DNA of 64,000 nucleotides, taken from contig NZ_AOLJ01000024.1 of the NCBI RefSeq assembly GCF_000336775.1, positions 1 to 64,000 of the forward strand. Reading direction: 5' to 3'. The DNA comes from Haloferax gibbonsii ATCC 33959. GTDB lineage: Archaea > Halobacteriota > Halobacteria > Halobacteriales > Haloferacaceae. Under the pieces are notes generated by a model that was given only the letters and a program-made list of their open reading frames with translations, searched no databases and had not been told where the DNA came from. Position 1 is the first letter of the stretch. Each line of letters starts with the position of its first letter. Made by a program: the position numbers and the translations under genes. Positions 8,438-17,404 of this stretch are shown here, one piece after another.

Positions 8438-9091
8438 TCAGAACGGGCCGAACAGCACGAACGCAGCCGCGACCGCCGCGATGACCACGGCCGCGACGAG
8501 GAGTGCGAGCGCGCGACCGGAGCCGGCGTCCCCGGCGGCGTCCGCCTCGGCCGCGGCGCGGGCTTCCTCGGCGTCGATCTCGTCGACGATGTCCTCGAAC
8601 TCCGGTTCGTGCGGCTCGTGATACTCGTCGATGATAGCCTCGTCGAGGTCGGCGTCCTCGAGCGCTCCGACGAGGTCGGGAAGCGTCACGAGTTCGATGG
8701 GGGCTTCGACCTCGTCGGGGTCGACGAGGAGCGCCCGGTCGCCGTTGTCGTCGGGCTCGTCGAGCTGTTCATCGTCCGCGAACGCGAGCGCGAGCGTCTC
8801 TTCGGCCCGCGCTTCGTCGCCGGTCGTCAGGAGCGTCCCGTCGATACCGCGGCCGTCGCAGCGCTCCGCGAACGCCTCGACGCTCCGGGCGTCGAACGCG
8901 GCCTCGACGTCTATCCAGACGACCTCGGTCGGCTGTGACTCGCCTTCGGGAGCCGCAAAGAGGAACGTCCGCTCGTCGCGGGCGGTCCGTTTCGTCCGCT
9001 CCCCGCGGGCCGAGCGGACCCGCTCGACGACGGTCGCCGCGTCGTCGGTATCGAGAAACGAGAGCACACTCGACAACGACACGTCGCTCAT
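8438..9091 (-). CDS. Tail-anchored acidic protein of unknown function
   Basis: About 217 residues from the ATG at 9089-9091 (MSDVSLSSVLSFL). The N-terminal half resembles a small globular domain (a strand with TFLFAAPEGESQPTEVVWIDVEAAFDARSVEAFAERC, reminiscent of restriction-endonuclease-like or sirtuin-like alpha/beta folds but not assignable). Residues 130-190 are strongly acidic. The protein ends with one hydrophobic segment (ALALLVAAVVIAAVAAAFVLFG), so the bulk should face the cytosol, anchored by its tail. No family was recognised with confidence. It converges with the SRPBCC gene. Confidence 0.7.
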   Translation of the reverse strand: MSDVSLSSVLSFLDTDDAATVVERVRSARGERTKRTARDERTFLFAAPEGESQPTEVVWIDVEAAFDARSVEAFAERCDGRGIDGTLLTTGDEARAEETLALAFADDEQLDEPDDNGDRALLVDPDEVEAPIELVTLPDLVGALEDADLDEAIIDEYHEPHEPEFEDIVDEIDAEEARAAAEADAAGDAGSGRALALLVAAVVIAAVAAAFVLFGPF

Positions 9092-9185
9092 TGTTCGGAC
9101 AGACTTCGCATCCCGCGATAAACCTTCGCGCCTCATTATCAATTTATGATAACCGGCGGGTCGTCGGCACAGCCTCGTCGGGACG

Positions 9186-9767
9186 TCAGTCGGGGCGGAC
9201 GAGTTCGAACCGGTCGTCGGTCGTCGCGTACTCGTTGCCCGCGAGCCGGCCGACCGCGTCGAGTTTCCTCGTGTCGAGTTTGCCGTCGGTCAACACTTCG
9301 TCGGCGACGTGCGCGTGGACGACTTCGCCGAGGACGAGCGTCGAGGAGCCGACCTCCACGCTGTCGTAGAGGGTGCACTCGAAGGCGACTTTGGCGTCGG
9401 CGACGCGGGGAGCGTCGACCCGGACGGACTCGGCCTTCTCGATGCCGGCGTGTTCGAACTCGTCGACGCCGGGCGGGACCGTCGCGGCGGTCTCGTTCAT
9501 CGCCTCGACGAGGTCTCGGGTGACGACGTTGACGACGAACTCGCCGCGGGAGATGGCGTTTCGCGGCGTGTCCTTCAGCGACGGGCCGCGGCCGACCGGC
9601 GCGAAGACGACGACCGGCGGGTCGACGCTGGCGACGGTGGAAAAACTGTACGGCGCGAGGTTGTCGGCGTCGTCGCCGCGGGTGCTCACCCACGCGATGG
9701 GGCGGGGGACCACCGCCCCCGAGAGCAGGCGGTACGGCGAGCCGAACTCGTCGGGCGCGCCGTCCAT
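9186..9767 (-). CDS. Flavin reductase-like (FMN-binding split-barrel) protein
   Basis: 193 residues. The start region RLLSGAVVPRPIAWVSTRG is the hallmark of the flavin-reductase domain family (RPI-x-V-T/S), followed by NLAPYSFSTVASVDPPVVVFA and EFVVNVVTRDL, which line the FMN site. These proteins bind FMN and reduce flavin with NAD(P)H or serve as flavoproteins of unknown substrate. The start is the ATG at 9765-9767. It is monocistronic, with about 180 non-coding bases upstream before the DoxX gene. Confidence 0.85.
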   Translation of the reverse strand: MDGAPDEFGSPYRLLSGAVVPRPIAWVSTRGDDADNLAPYSFSTVASVDPPVVVFAPVGRGPSLKDTPRNAISRGEFVVNVVTRDLVEAMNETAATVPPGVDEFEHAGIEKAESVRVDAPRVADAKVAFECTLYDSVEVGSSTLVLGEVVHAHVADEVLTDGKLDTRKLDAVGRLAGNEYATTDDRFELVRPD

Positions 9768-9946
9768 CAGCGACCCGCCTCCGCGGGCGGACGGGGTCGG
9801 CTATGCGGCGGGAGACGTGCGGGTGTCGAGTCCGGTATTGCGTCGGTCATGAATGGGTGTGTGGTGGGTTCGGACGCCGATGAATCTGTGGGGCCGCGGC
9901 GGGTCGGGAGGCTCGTCGTCGTCGCGTGGGAGTCGCCTCGGCGCGG

Positions 9947-10378
9947 TTAGAACAGCGTCAGGCCGACGGCGTAGGACCACGTCGTCCCGCTGAGCGCGAG
10001 GAAGACGAGCGCGCCGCCGAGCATGACGACGTTCTTCAGGAAGCTCGTCATCTCGGACTCCTGTTGGTCCTCGGGAACCGCCCAGAAGTCGTGGAACACC
10101 GGTGTCCCGACGACGAGGAAGACGGCGACGGCACCGGCGGCGAGCGCGGGCAGGACGCCGAGGGCGATACCGAGACCGCCGAACACGAGCATCCCGCCGG
10201 AGACGACGACGCCGAGGCGAGCCGCCGGCAGGCCCTTCATCTCGGCGTAGCCGGTCATGTGGTCGAGGTTCAGGAAGTGGTTGAGTCCCATGAACGCGAG
10301 CACCGCGCCGAAGAGGACGCGCGCGAGGAGGAACGCGATGTCCGCGCCGGGAGCGGCGAACTGGAGCGCGACGCTCAT
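9947..10378 (-). CDS. DoxX-family integral membrane protein
   Basis: 143 residues with four hydrophobic segments. FLLARVLFGAVLAFMGLNHFLNLDHM is the DoxX signature, with the conserved N-H around residues 33-34. Then come VVVSGGMLVFGGLGIALG, ALAAGAVAVFLVVGTPVFHDFWAV and the C-terminal FLKNVVMLGGALVFLAL (with the F-LKN element typical of the family). DoxX proteins accompany quinone/thiosulfate oxidoreductases or redox-stress systems, but many, like this one, stand alone. It is transcribed divergently from the winged-helix regulator at 10749, and the shared 370-base region holds repeated GGTAAC elements that could couple the two genes. Confidence 0.85.
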   Translation of the reverse strand: MSVALQFAAPGADIAFLLARVLFGAVLAFMGLNHFLNLDHMTGYAEMKGLPAARLGVVVSGGMLVFGGLGIALGVLPALAAGAVAVFLVVGTPVFHDFWAVPEDQQESEMTSFLKNVVMLGGALVFLALSGTTWSYAVGLTLF

Positions 10379-10748
10379 CTCGGTACCTCCGTCGCGGCGG
10401 TGGTTCTGTGACGGTCCGTCGTCGGGTGTGGTACTATCATTACGTTACCTGGTACGAGACGGAACCGATATATGTGTTTGCTGGCATACATGTCACCGGG
10501 TAACCGTGCAGGTATCCGGTTACGCCGGCGTCACTCCAAGTCGGTAACGTCCACGAAGAGTCCGGACGTTCGGTGGTAGAATCGGCACACTCTGGACGAG
10601 TAAGTGAGAGAACGTTTCGTTCTTAACCAATATATGGTACGTATATGGTAGTATTGTTTGACCCTCGAAAGATATACCCCGCTTGGCAGTGCATATCAGT
10701 ACGGGACGTGTCAACCATGATGAAAACAACCAGCGGAGAGTCTCATTT
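10379..10748. promoter_or_regulatory. Divergent control region between DoxX and winged-helix regulator
   Basis: This AT-richer 370-base region contains four near-identical palindromic elements: CGTTACC at 10443-10449, GGTAACC at 10499-10505, CGGTTACG at 10517-10524 and CGGTAACG at 10542-10549. It also holds a direct repeat TATATGGTA at 10631-10639 and 10642-10650. The GGTTACC-like elements surround the likely promoter of the minus-strand gene. Binding by the regulator encoded at 10749 is a reasonable guess but unproven. Confidence 0.5.
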
Positions 10749-11426
10749 ATGACCGAGACGTGGGATTCCGCGGGGTACATTGCGAGTTCTCGGTACCGAC
10801 TGGACGTGTGTCGGTACCTCTCAGAGCACGGTTCGGGACTTCCATCTCGAATCGCCGCGGAGACCGACCTCGCACAGCCGCACGTGTCTCGGGCGCTCTC
10901 CGAACTGCGGGAGCGGGGCATCGTCGAACTGTTGGTACCGGAGTCACAACAGAAAGGGCGACTCTACGGACTGACGGACCTCGGCGAACTCGCCTACGAA
11001 CGGGTCGCACTCGACCGGGAGGCGGACATCACCGTCGTCGACGACGGCGGGTTCCCCGCGCCCGAACTATCCTCGGATTTACAGAAAGCGTACGGGGGCG
11101 CGCTCCGAGCAATCGCGTGGTGTGAGCCGATTCAGACGCGGATTCGCTTCTTCGAGCAGTCGCTCATCGAACGCTACGACGAAGACACCGTCAAGACGCT
11201 CGTCGCGACGCTCACGAACGAGGAGGCCATCGACCAACCCCTCGAAGACCTGCCAATCGGAGGGCCGGAACTCGTCGCGTTCGCCATTGACGACGCGCTC
11301 ATCGTCAGGGTGCCCCTCGAGGACGGCGTGAAACTGCTCGTCTCGCTCGACGCGACCGTCGACGTGACGCTCAACGAACTCCGCGATTCCTGCCGGCAGA
11401 TGACGGCTACGGCCCTCGACTCCTAA
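10749..11426 (+). CDS. Winged-helix transcriptional regulator (MarR/ArsR-like N-terminus)
   Basis: 225 residues from the ATG at 10749. Residues 10-75 form a winged HTH: YIASSRYRLDVCRYLSEHG, then LPSRIAAETDLAQPHVSRALSELRERGIVELL (recognition helix HVSRALSELRERG), then the wing KGRLYGLTDLG. Residues 100-225 form a C-terminal domain of unknown ligand, beginning AYGGALRAIAWCEPIQTRIRFFEQSL, seen in many haloarchaeal regulators. The repeated palindromes directly upstream suggest autoregulation and control of the divergent DoxX gene. A translated extension to 10683 exists but adds basic residues unlike the protein body. Confidence 0.82.
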   Translation: MTETWDSAGYIASSRYRLDVCRYLSEHGSGLPSRIAAETDLAQPHVSRALSELRERGIVELLVPESQQKGRLYGLTDLGELAYERVALDREADITVVDDGGFPAPELSSDLQKAYGGALRAIAWCEPIQTRIRFFEQSLIERYDEDTVKTLVATLTNEEAIDQPLEDLPIGGPELVAFAIDDALIVRVPLEDGVKLLVSLDATVDVTLNELRDSCRQMTATALDS

Positions 11427-11464
11427 CTCCGACGCTTTTGTCTCCCAGCCCCGTACTGCGAGCC

Positions 11465-12259
11465 GTGCCACAGCGATGCTCCGTCGTCGGTGTCGACGGC
11501 TGTCGGTCGGGCTGGGTGTGCGCCGTCGCCGCCGCGGACGGCCTCTCCGTGCGGATCGTCTCTGACTTCGCCGCCGTCTGGGACCTCGCCCGCGAGCGTG
11601 ACGCCGAGCGGGTGCTCGTGGACATCCCTATCGGTCTTCCCGAGTCCGACCGCCGCGCGTGCGACCGCGAGGCCCGCGACCTGCTCGGCGCTCGGGCCGC
11701 CACCGTCTTCTTCGCGCCCGTCCGGGCCGTCCTCGACGCCGACTCCCACGAGGCGGCAAGCGCGGCGAACCGCGAGCGAACCGGGGCGGGGCTCTCGATT
11801 CAGGCGTGGCACCTCGTGCCCAAAATCCGCGAGGTAGACGCCGTTCTTCGGGAGACACAGCGCGCCCGACAGCGCGTGTTCGAATCCCATCCCGAACTCG
11901 CCTTTGCCGCCTTCGCCGGCGAACCGCTCTCGGAACCGAAGTCGACGCCCGAGGGGCGCGACCGTCGTCTCGACGCGCTCAGGACGGCGTTCGCCGGAGC
12001 CGGAGTCGGCGACGACGGTTCGAATGCCGGCGCGACGGACGCGCCGAAGTTCGACGCCGAGCGCGCCTACCGCGAGACGCTGGCCCGGACGCTCCGACGC
12101 GACGTGGCTCGCGACGACGTGCTCGACGCGCTCGCGCTCGCGGCCGCGTCCCGGCGACCGCTCGCGACGCTCCCGAGCGACCCGCCGCGGGACGCCGCCG
12201 GACTGGAGATGGCGATTCGCGTCCCGACGGGGGCTCTCGGGGCGAATACAGAAATTTGA
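11465..12259 (+). CDS. DUF429-family protein
   Basis: About 264 residues from a GTG at 11465; an alternative TTG at 11438 would add nine residues. The N-terminus VVGVDGCRSGWVCAVAAADG is the DUF429 signature, an RNase-H-like fold with the first catalytic-type aspartate in GVDG. VLVDIPIGLPESDRRACDREAR carries the second aspartate, and the C-terminal RDDVLDALALAAASR carries the third. The three acidic residues suggest a metal-dependent nuclease or phosphotransferase chemistry, but no DUF429 protein has an assigned role that I can apply here. It starts about 40 bases after the regulator gene and may be read through from it. Confidence 0.8.
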   Translation: MPQRCSVVGVDGCRSGWVCAVAAADGLSVRIVSDFAAVWDLARERDAERVLVDIPIGLPESDRRACDREARDLLGARAATVFFAPVRAVLDADSHEAASAANRERTGAGLSIQAWHLVPKIREVDAVLRETQRARQRVFESHPELAFAAFAGEPLSEPKSTPEGRDRRLDALRTAFAGAGVGDDGSNAGATDAPKFDAERAYRETLARTLRRDVARDDVLDALALAAASRRPLATLPSDPPRDAAGLEMAIRVPTGALGANTEI

Positions 12260-12617
12260 CAATCACTAGCATCTATCCGTAAAATCTTGAAACACACGAG
12301 TATATAGTCAACAATAGTGTTGGGTATTCTTTGGGGAGAAGATATTTATGCACGGTGTTCAATCGGATAGATGGCGCGGCCACTGTCGCCACCACGGAAT
12401 ACTCAGCCCAGCCCAATGCGTGATTCAGTGCCAGCACGCAGTCGGTCGCGCCTCCCGCTGCCTCTACGCGGGTTCGACGTCCCCGCCCCGGACTCGAACC
12501 CGACCGTTTCAACGCTCTGAGCGCCCGCCACGGTCGGTCTACCGCCCTGTTATCGCCCGGTTTCGGTCCTGTGTCCCCGGCCCGAAGCTACATCTACAAC
12601 CCATCCTAACCCCGCGT
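12260..12617. other. Intergenic region with AT-rich promoter block and a hairpin
   Basis: Bases 12260-12350 are AT-rich and include TATA-like blocks on both strands (for example the segment around 12342-12350). Bases 12469-12477 (CGGGTTCGA) and 12494-12502 (TCGAACCCG) form a perfect 9-bp inverted repeat with a 16-base loop. On the minus strand this resembles a tRNA T-arm, but no acceptor, D or anticodon arm can be built, so a tRNA is not called. A reading frame crossing this region has no haloarchaeal coding character before 12618. Confidence 0.55.
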
Positions 12618-13061
12618 ATGTACACCGGCAGGACGGACCAGCCCTGCTGTCTCTGCGACGACCCGAAGACGGTCGCCCGCATCGCGGTCCCCCCGCGAGC
12701 GGTGACGCTCATGGAGAACGCCGCCCCCATCGCGTGGCGCGACATCGTCGGCGACGTGACGCTCCAGTTCTGCGAGAGCGACTGGGAACTCGTCACCGAG
12801 TTGGTCTTGGACCTCGGCATGCACCCTCTCTCTCGGTGCAACGTCGCCCGCGCGGACTTCAGTATCCGCGAGGACTTCGAGGCGCTCCTGAACAGCACCC
12901 GCGAGGAACCAGACCAGACAGCACAGGAAGACCGCATGCTCGCCGAGGCCCGCGCCGTCATCGACGACGCCGACGACCCGATGGTCGAAGCGCGCGACCT
13001 CGTGGAGGCCCACGTCGTGGTCCGCGCGCTGGCCGAACTCGGCGTCGACAGGCCCGCGTGA
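12618..13061 (+). CDS. Hypothetical protein with N-terminal CxxC pair
   Basis: 147 residues from the ATG at 12618. It opens MYTGRTDQPCCLCDDPKTVARIAVP, a possible half zinc site, and has further cysteines in TLQFCESDWELV and SRCNVARADF that could complete a metal centre. The rest is acidic and helical, ending in a long helix (VEARDLVEAHVVVRALAELG). I do not recognise the family. It lies about 190 bases before the signal-peptide protein at 13251 and is probably a single-gene unit. Confidence 0.65.
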   Translation: MYTGRTDQPCCLCDDPKTVARIAVPPRAVTLMENAAPIAWRDIVGDVTLQFCESDWELVTELVLDLGMHPLSRCNVARADFSIREDFEALLNSTREEPDQTAQEDRMLAEARAVIDDADDPMVEARDLVEAHVVVRALAELGVDRPA

Positions 13062-13250
13062 GTCGCGTTCGGTGAGTCCCACGGAACCGTCGACTCGGTC
13101 GTTCTCACCGGGCTGACTGTCTCGCGTAGGCCGAACACCGTATTTCTCCGCAGGGGACGTATCAGAGACCAGTTGGGTCGGTCCGTCGCCGCCCCCGCGC
13201 CGATGTCCGCGGACCCGGACGCCGTCGGTGCCGCCCGCCGGGACCTCACG

Positions 13251-14819
13251 ATGAAGAGTTACACCGCTATCTTGGTCGCCGTACTGCTCGTCCTCGCCGC
13301 GCTCCCGACACCCGTCGCCGGCCAGCAGGCCGAACCGAACAACGTCCCCGTCTTCCGCGCGTACGTGGTCGACCCGGTGGTCGAACCCGGCGTCGAGACG
13401 ACGGTGCGAGTGGTCTTCGCCAACGACCCGGTCGACACCGAAGACGTGGCGAAAACCGCGGAGAACGTCCGCGTCAGGCTTGACCCGCGGAGCACGCCGT
13501 TCACCGTCAGGACCGGCGACCTGTTCGTCGGCACGATGAACGACAGCGACACCCGCGAGGTCGCCTTCCGGGTCGAGGCCCCCGAGAACGTCGCGGCCGG
13601 CGAGTACAACCTCCGCCTCGACGTGTTCTACGAGTTCGACAACGCCCACCGCCGCGTCTACCGCCTCGACGTGCCCGTCAGAATCGAAGAGCGCGTGCGG
13701 TTCGCCGTCGTCGGCGCGGACTCGTCGGTCCCCGTCGGCGGGAGCGGCGCGGTCGCGTTGACCCTGCAGAACACGGGCGAACTCGACGCGCGGAACGCCG
13801 TCGTCGCGGTGACCGCCCAGTCTGCCGACGTGAGCTTCGACGGCGCGCAGACCGCGAGCAGTTTCGCCGCCGACTGGCCCGCCGGCGAGAATCGGACCTT
13901 CGTCTACGACACCGCGCTCGATTCCGAGGCGTCCGTCCGCGGCTACGTCCTCGGCGTCGCCGTCGCCTACGAGGACCCCGACGGCGCGCGCCGACAGTAC
14001 CCCGACCTCGCCGCCGGGTTCGTCCCCTCGCCCAAGCAGTCGTTCTCCGTCGCGGACGTGACGAGCACGCTCCGCGTCGGCGACGAGGGTCGAATCGAGG
14101 GCGTCGTCGTCAACGACGGGACGACCCTCGCGCGCAACGCGGTCGTGACGCTTTCCCTCCCCGAGGGGAGCGCGACGGCGACCGAGACCGAGTTCGCCCT
14201 CGGCGACCTCGAACCCGGCGAGCGCGTCCCGTTCTCGTTCGACGTGGGAATCTCGGACGACGCGGACGCCGGCCCCCGGCAGTTCACCGCGACGGTCGCC
14301 TACCGCGACGCCGGGGGTGACCGGCGCACCGGCGACGACATCGACCTCCGGGTCGCCGTCGCGGCCGCGACCCCCGAGTTCGGCGTGACCGTCGACGAGG
14401 GCACCGTCGCGCCGGGCCGGAACGGACAACTCCGCGTGACGGTCGTCAACGACCGCGACGAGACGCTCACCGACATCTCCGCGAAGATATACCTCGAAGA
14501 CCCCCTGTCGTCTGCCGACTCCGAGGCGTTCGTGGACGAACTCGCACCCGGCGAGTCGGCGACGCTCGTGTTCGACGTGTCGGCCGCCCGCGGCGCGCTG
14601 GAGAAGGACTACCCGGCCGAACTCGACTTCCGCTACGACGACGGCGCGGGCGAGACGACCATCTCGGACGCCTACCGCGTGCCCGTCCGCGTCGAGGCAC
14701 CCGAAGACAGTGGCGGTCTCCCGTTCGGCCTCTCGGCCCCGCTCGTCGGCGCGGTCGTCCTCCTCGCGGCGGTCGGCGGCGCGGGCGTCCTCGTCGTCCG
14801 CCGGCGGGGGCGGCGCTGA
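13251..14819 (+). CDS. Secreted COG1361-type (S-layer-like) protein with C-terminal anchor
   Basis: 522 residues from the ATG at 13251, chosen because it begins the Sec signal peptide MKSYTAILVAVLLVLAALPTPVAG. The mature part is a string of immunoglobulin-like beta domains (NEW3/CARDB type), each with turns such as LEPGERVPFSFDV and LAPGESATLVFDV. It ends in one transmembrane helix (PLVGAVVLLAAVGGAGVLVV) and a basic RRRGRR tail. The protein should face outside, anchored at its C-terminus. It is followed after three bases by the RND/MMPL transporter, so the two are almost certainly co-transcribed and may form a cell-surface export complex. Confidence 0.85.
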   Translation: MKSYTAILVAVLLVLAALPTPVAGQQAEPNNVPVFRAYVVDPVVEPGVETTVRVVFANDPVDTEDVAKTAENVRVRLDPRSTPFTVRTGDLFVGTMNDSDTREVAFRVEAPENVAAGEYNLRLDVFYEFDNAHRRVYRLDVPVRIEERVRFAVVGADSSVPVGGSGAVALTLQNTGELDARNAVVAVTAQSADVSFDGAQTASSFAADWPAGENRTFVYDTALDSEASVRGYVLGVAVAYEDPDGARRQYPDLAAGFVPSPKQSFSVADVTSTLRVGDEGRIEGVVVNDGTTLARNAVVTLSLPEGSATATETEFALGDLEPGERVPFSFDVGISDDADAGPRQFTATVAYRDAGGDRRTGDDIDLRVAVAAATPEFGVTVDEGTVAPGRNGQLRVTVVNDRDETLTDISAKIYLEDPLSSADSEAFVDELAPGESATLVFDVSAARGALEKDYPAELDFRYDDGAGETTISDAYRVPVRVEAPEDSGGLPFGLSAPLVGAVVLLAAVGGAGVLVVRRRGRR

Positions 14820-14822
14820 GCC

Positions 14823-17333
14823 GTGGCCCGACTGGAGTTCCAGCGGTTCGTCGACTGGGTCGACCACCGCATCGTCAACCGCTCGCGGCGCGTCATCCTC
14901 GTCTTCCTCGTCCTCACGCTGGTGTTCGGGGCGGGACTGAGCGCCGTCTCGACCGAGGCGGGGACCGAGCAGTTCGCCGAGGAGGTGCCGGAAGAAGAGG
15001 CGTTTTCGCGCGTCACCGAGGAGTTCTCGCCGCGCTTCGAGGCGGGGACCGGTAGCACGCAGCTCATCCAGCGCGCGCCGAACGTCCTGACGAGGCGCGA
15101 ACTCCTGCGGATGCTCGAAGCGCAAAAGCGCCTCTCGGACCGCGACGACCTCCGCGTCGTCGGTACCGCCAGCGCCGCCTCGGTCGTCGCGGAGACGCTC
15201 GACGCCGACGCCGACGGCCTCGACGAGCAGATTGCGGCGCTCGAACGCGCGACCGACAGCGAGGTCGCCGCCGCGGTCCGCGAGAACGCCGACAACGAGC
15301 GTTTCACCGGTCTCCTCGCCGACGACTTCAACCCGACCGCGGCGAGCGCCTCGGCGACGATTGCGGTCGTCACCCACTCGATTCCGCTGGCCGACGAGGC
15401 CGGCGCGGGACAGGGCGGCGACAGCCCGCTCACCCCGATTCAGCGGACCGCCGGGCGCGTCGTCGCCACCGTCGGCGGCGACATCTCCGTCTTCGGCTCG
15501 GGCGTCATCGCCGACGAGTTCGGGACCGTCATCGCCGACTCGCTCGTCCTCGTCGTGCCCGCGGCCGTCGTCTTCATCCTCCTCTTTCTCGTCGTCGCCT
15601 ACCGCGACCTCGTGGACCTGCTGTTGGGGACCGCCGCGCTCGGGATGGCCATCGTCTGGACGTTCGGCTTCCTCGGACTCGCGGGCATCCCGTTCAACCA
15701 GATTATGATCGCCGTGCCGCCGCTGCTCCTCGCGGTCGGCATCGACTTCGGCATCCACGCGGTCAACCGCTACCGCGAGGACCGCGCCGAGGGGCTTCCC
15801 GTCGGCGATGCGATGCGAAAGGCGACGGACCAGCTCCTCGTGGCGTTCTTCATCGTCACCGCGACCACCGTCATCGGCTTCCTGTCGAACCTCGTGAGCA
15901 ACCTCACGCCGATTCGGGACTTCGGCGTCGTCGCGGCCATCGGCATCGTCTTCACCTTCCTCGTGTTCGGCGTGTTCCTCCCGGCGACGAAAGTCGAGGT
16001 CGACAGGCTCCGGGAGCGCTACCCGATTCCGACGTTCAGCCAGTCGCCGCTCGGCCGCGAGGGGAGTTCCCTCGGGACAGTTCTCCGGGTCGGCGTCGCG
16101 CCCGCCCTCCGCGCCCCCGCCGTCGTGCTCGTCGTCGCGCTCGTCCTCTCGGGGTCGGCGATGTGGTACGCCACGGGCGTCGACACCGAGTTCGGACAGG
16201 AGGACTTCCTGCCGCCCGCGGAGGCCCCGGCGTACCTGAAATCCCTCCCAGAGCCCTTCGCGCCGGGCGACTACAGCGTCGTCGCCGACATCGAGTTCCT
16301 CGAAGAGCGCTTTTCGTCCTCCCAGAGCGGGGTCGTGACGGTGTATCTGGAAGGTCGGCCCACGGACGACGCCTACCTCGAAACGCTCGACCGGGTCGCA
16401 CAGGACCCGCCGGACACCTTCATCGTCGAGGACCGCCGGGCCGACTCGACGAGCGTCCTCACCGTCATCGAAGCCGAGGCCCGGGAGAACCCCGAGTTCG
16501 CCGCGGTCGTCGCGCGACACGACCGCGACGGCGACGGCGTCCCCGACCGGAACCTCGCCGAGGTGTACGACGCGCTGTTCGCCACCGACTCGGCCGCCCG
16601 CGCCGGCGAGTACCTCGCCGACGACTACCGGAGTTCGCGGGTCGACTACCGCGTCCGGGCCGACGCGGACGACGACGCGGTCGTCGCCGACGCCCGCGAG
16701 GTCGCCGCGCGCTTCCGCGGTCCGAGCACCGCCACCGGCGCGGTCGTCGTCTTTTCGGCCATCTCGGACCTCATCCTCGACTCCGCGGTGCAGAGCCTCG
16801 CCATCTCGATGGCCGGCACCGGCGCGTTCCTCGTGTTCGTCTACTGGTGGCTCGAACGCCGCCCGTCGCTCGCGCTCGCCAACCTCGTGCCAATCCTCGT
16901 CGCGGTCACGTTCGTCGCCGGGACGATGCGACTCGCCGGCATCTCCTTCAACGCCTTCACCGCGACGGTGCTCGCGCTGACCATCGGACTCGGCGTGGAC
17001 TACTCGGTCCACGTCGTCCACCGCTTCGTCGACGAGCGCGCCGACCACGACCTCGAAACCGCGCTCGACCGGACGGTCCGCGGCACCGGCGGCGCGCTCG
17101 CGGGCAGCATGCTCACGACCGTCTTCGGCCTCGGCGTGCTCGTCCTCGCGGTGCTCTCGGTCCTCGGCCAGTTCGGCCTGCTCACCGCCGCGAGCATCGT
17201 CTACTCGTTCCTCGCGTCGATGCTCGTGTTACCCTCGGCGCTGGTCCTCTGGGACCGGTTCAGCGGCAACGACCCGCTCGTTCCCCTGGGCGGCGTCGAG
17301 CGCGAGTCCGGCGCGGCGGCGACCGCCGACTGA
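14823..17333 (+). CDS. RND/MMPL-superfamily exporter
   Basis: 836 residues, GTG start. The layout is two repeats of one transmembrane helix, a large outer loop and five helices. Helix 1 is near residues 20-40; the first bundle is near 230-390 (DSLVLVVPAAVVFILLFLVVAY; GIDFGIHAVNRYREDRAEG). The second loop covers about 445-640, and the second bundle is near 645-810 with GLGVDYSVHVVHRFVDERA. The paired G-x-D-(F/Y)-x-(I/V)-H motifs mark the MMPL/SSD-type hydrophobe exporters powered by the ion gradient. Substrates could be lipids or hydrophobic solutes. It forms an operon with the secreted COG1361 protein. Confidence 0.92.
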   Translation: MARLEFQRFVDWVDHRIVNRSRRVILVFLVLTLVFGAGLSAVSTEAGTEQFAEEVPEEEAFSRVTEEFSPRFEAGTGSTQLIQRAPNVLTRRELLRMLEAQKRLSDRDDLRVVGTASAASVVAETLDADADGLDEQIAALERATDSEVAAAVRENADNERFTGLLADDFNPTAASASATIAVVTHSIPLADEAGAGQGGDSPLTPIQRTAGRVVATVGGDISVFGSGVIADEFGTVIADSLVLVVPAAVVFILLFLVVAYRDLVDLLLGTAALGMAIVWTFGFLGLAGIPFNQIMIAVPPLLLAVGIDFGIHAVNRYREDRAEGLPVGDAMRKATDQLLVAFFIVTATTVIGFLSNLVSNLTPIRDFGVVAAIGIVFTFLVFGVFLPATKVEVDRLRERYPIPTFSQSPLGREGSSLGTVLRVGVAPALRAPAVVLVVALVLSGSAMWYATGVDTEFGQEDFLPPAEAPAYLKSLPEPFAPGDYSVVADIEFLEERFSSSQSGVVTVYLEGRPTDDAYLETLDRVAQDPPDTFIVEDRRADSTSVLTVIEAEARENPEFAAVVARHDRDGDGVPDRNLAEVYDALFATDSAARAGEYLADDYRSSRVDYRVRADADDDAVVADAREVAARFRGPSTATGAVVVFSAISDLILDSAVQSLAISMAGTGAFLVFVYWWLERRPSLALANLVPILVAVTFVAGTMRLAGISFNAFTATVLALTIGLGVDYSVHVVHRFVDERADHDLETALDRTVRGTGGALAGSMLTTVFGLGVLVLAVLSVLGQFGLLTAASIVYSFLASMLVLPSALVLWDRFSGNDPLVPLGGVERESGAAATAD

Positions 17334-17404
17334 GACCCGCGTCCCCGCTCACGCCCCGCTCGTATTCGCGCTCCCGCTTACGCGCCGGCTGGTATTCGAC
17401 CCAC

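Noticed and set aside
12420-12545. Possible tRNA gene on the minus strand (GGGTTCGAGTCC T-loop-like sequence)
   Set aside because: The T-stem has an internal G-G mismatch, no complementary acceptor strand (TCCCCGC) occurs within about 100 bases upstream, and no D or anticodon arm can be folded.
12606-17048. A 1480-codon open frame on the minus strand
   Set aside because: It lies antisense to the COG1361 protein and RND exporter, both with clear domain motifs. Long antisense frames are a by-product of high GC third positions.
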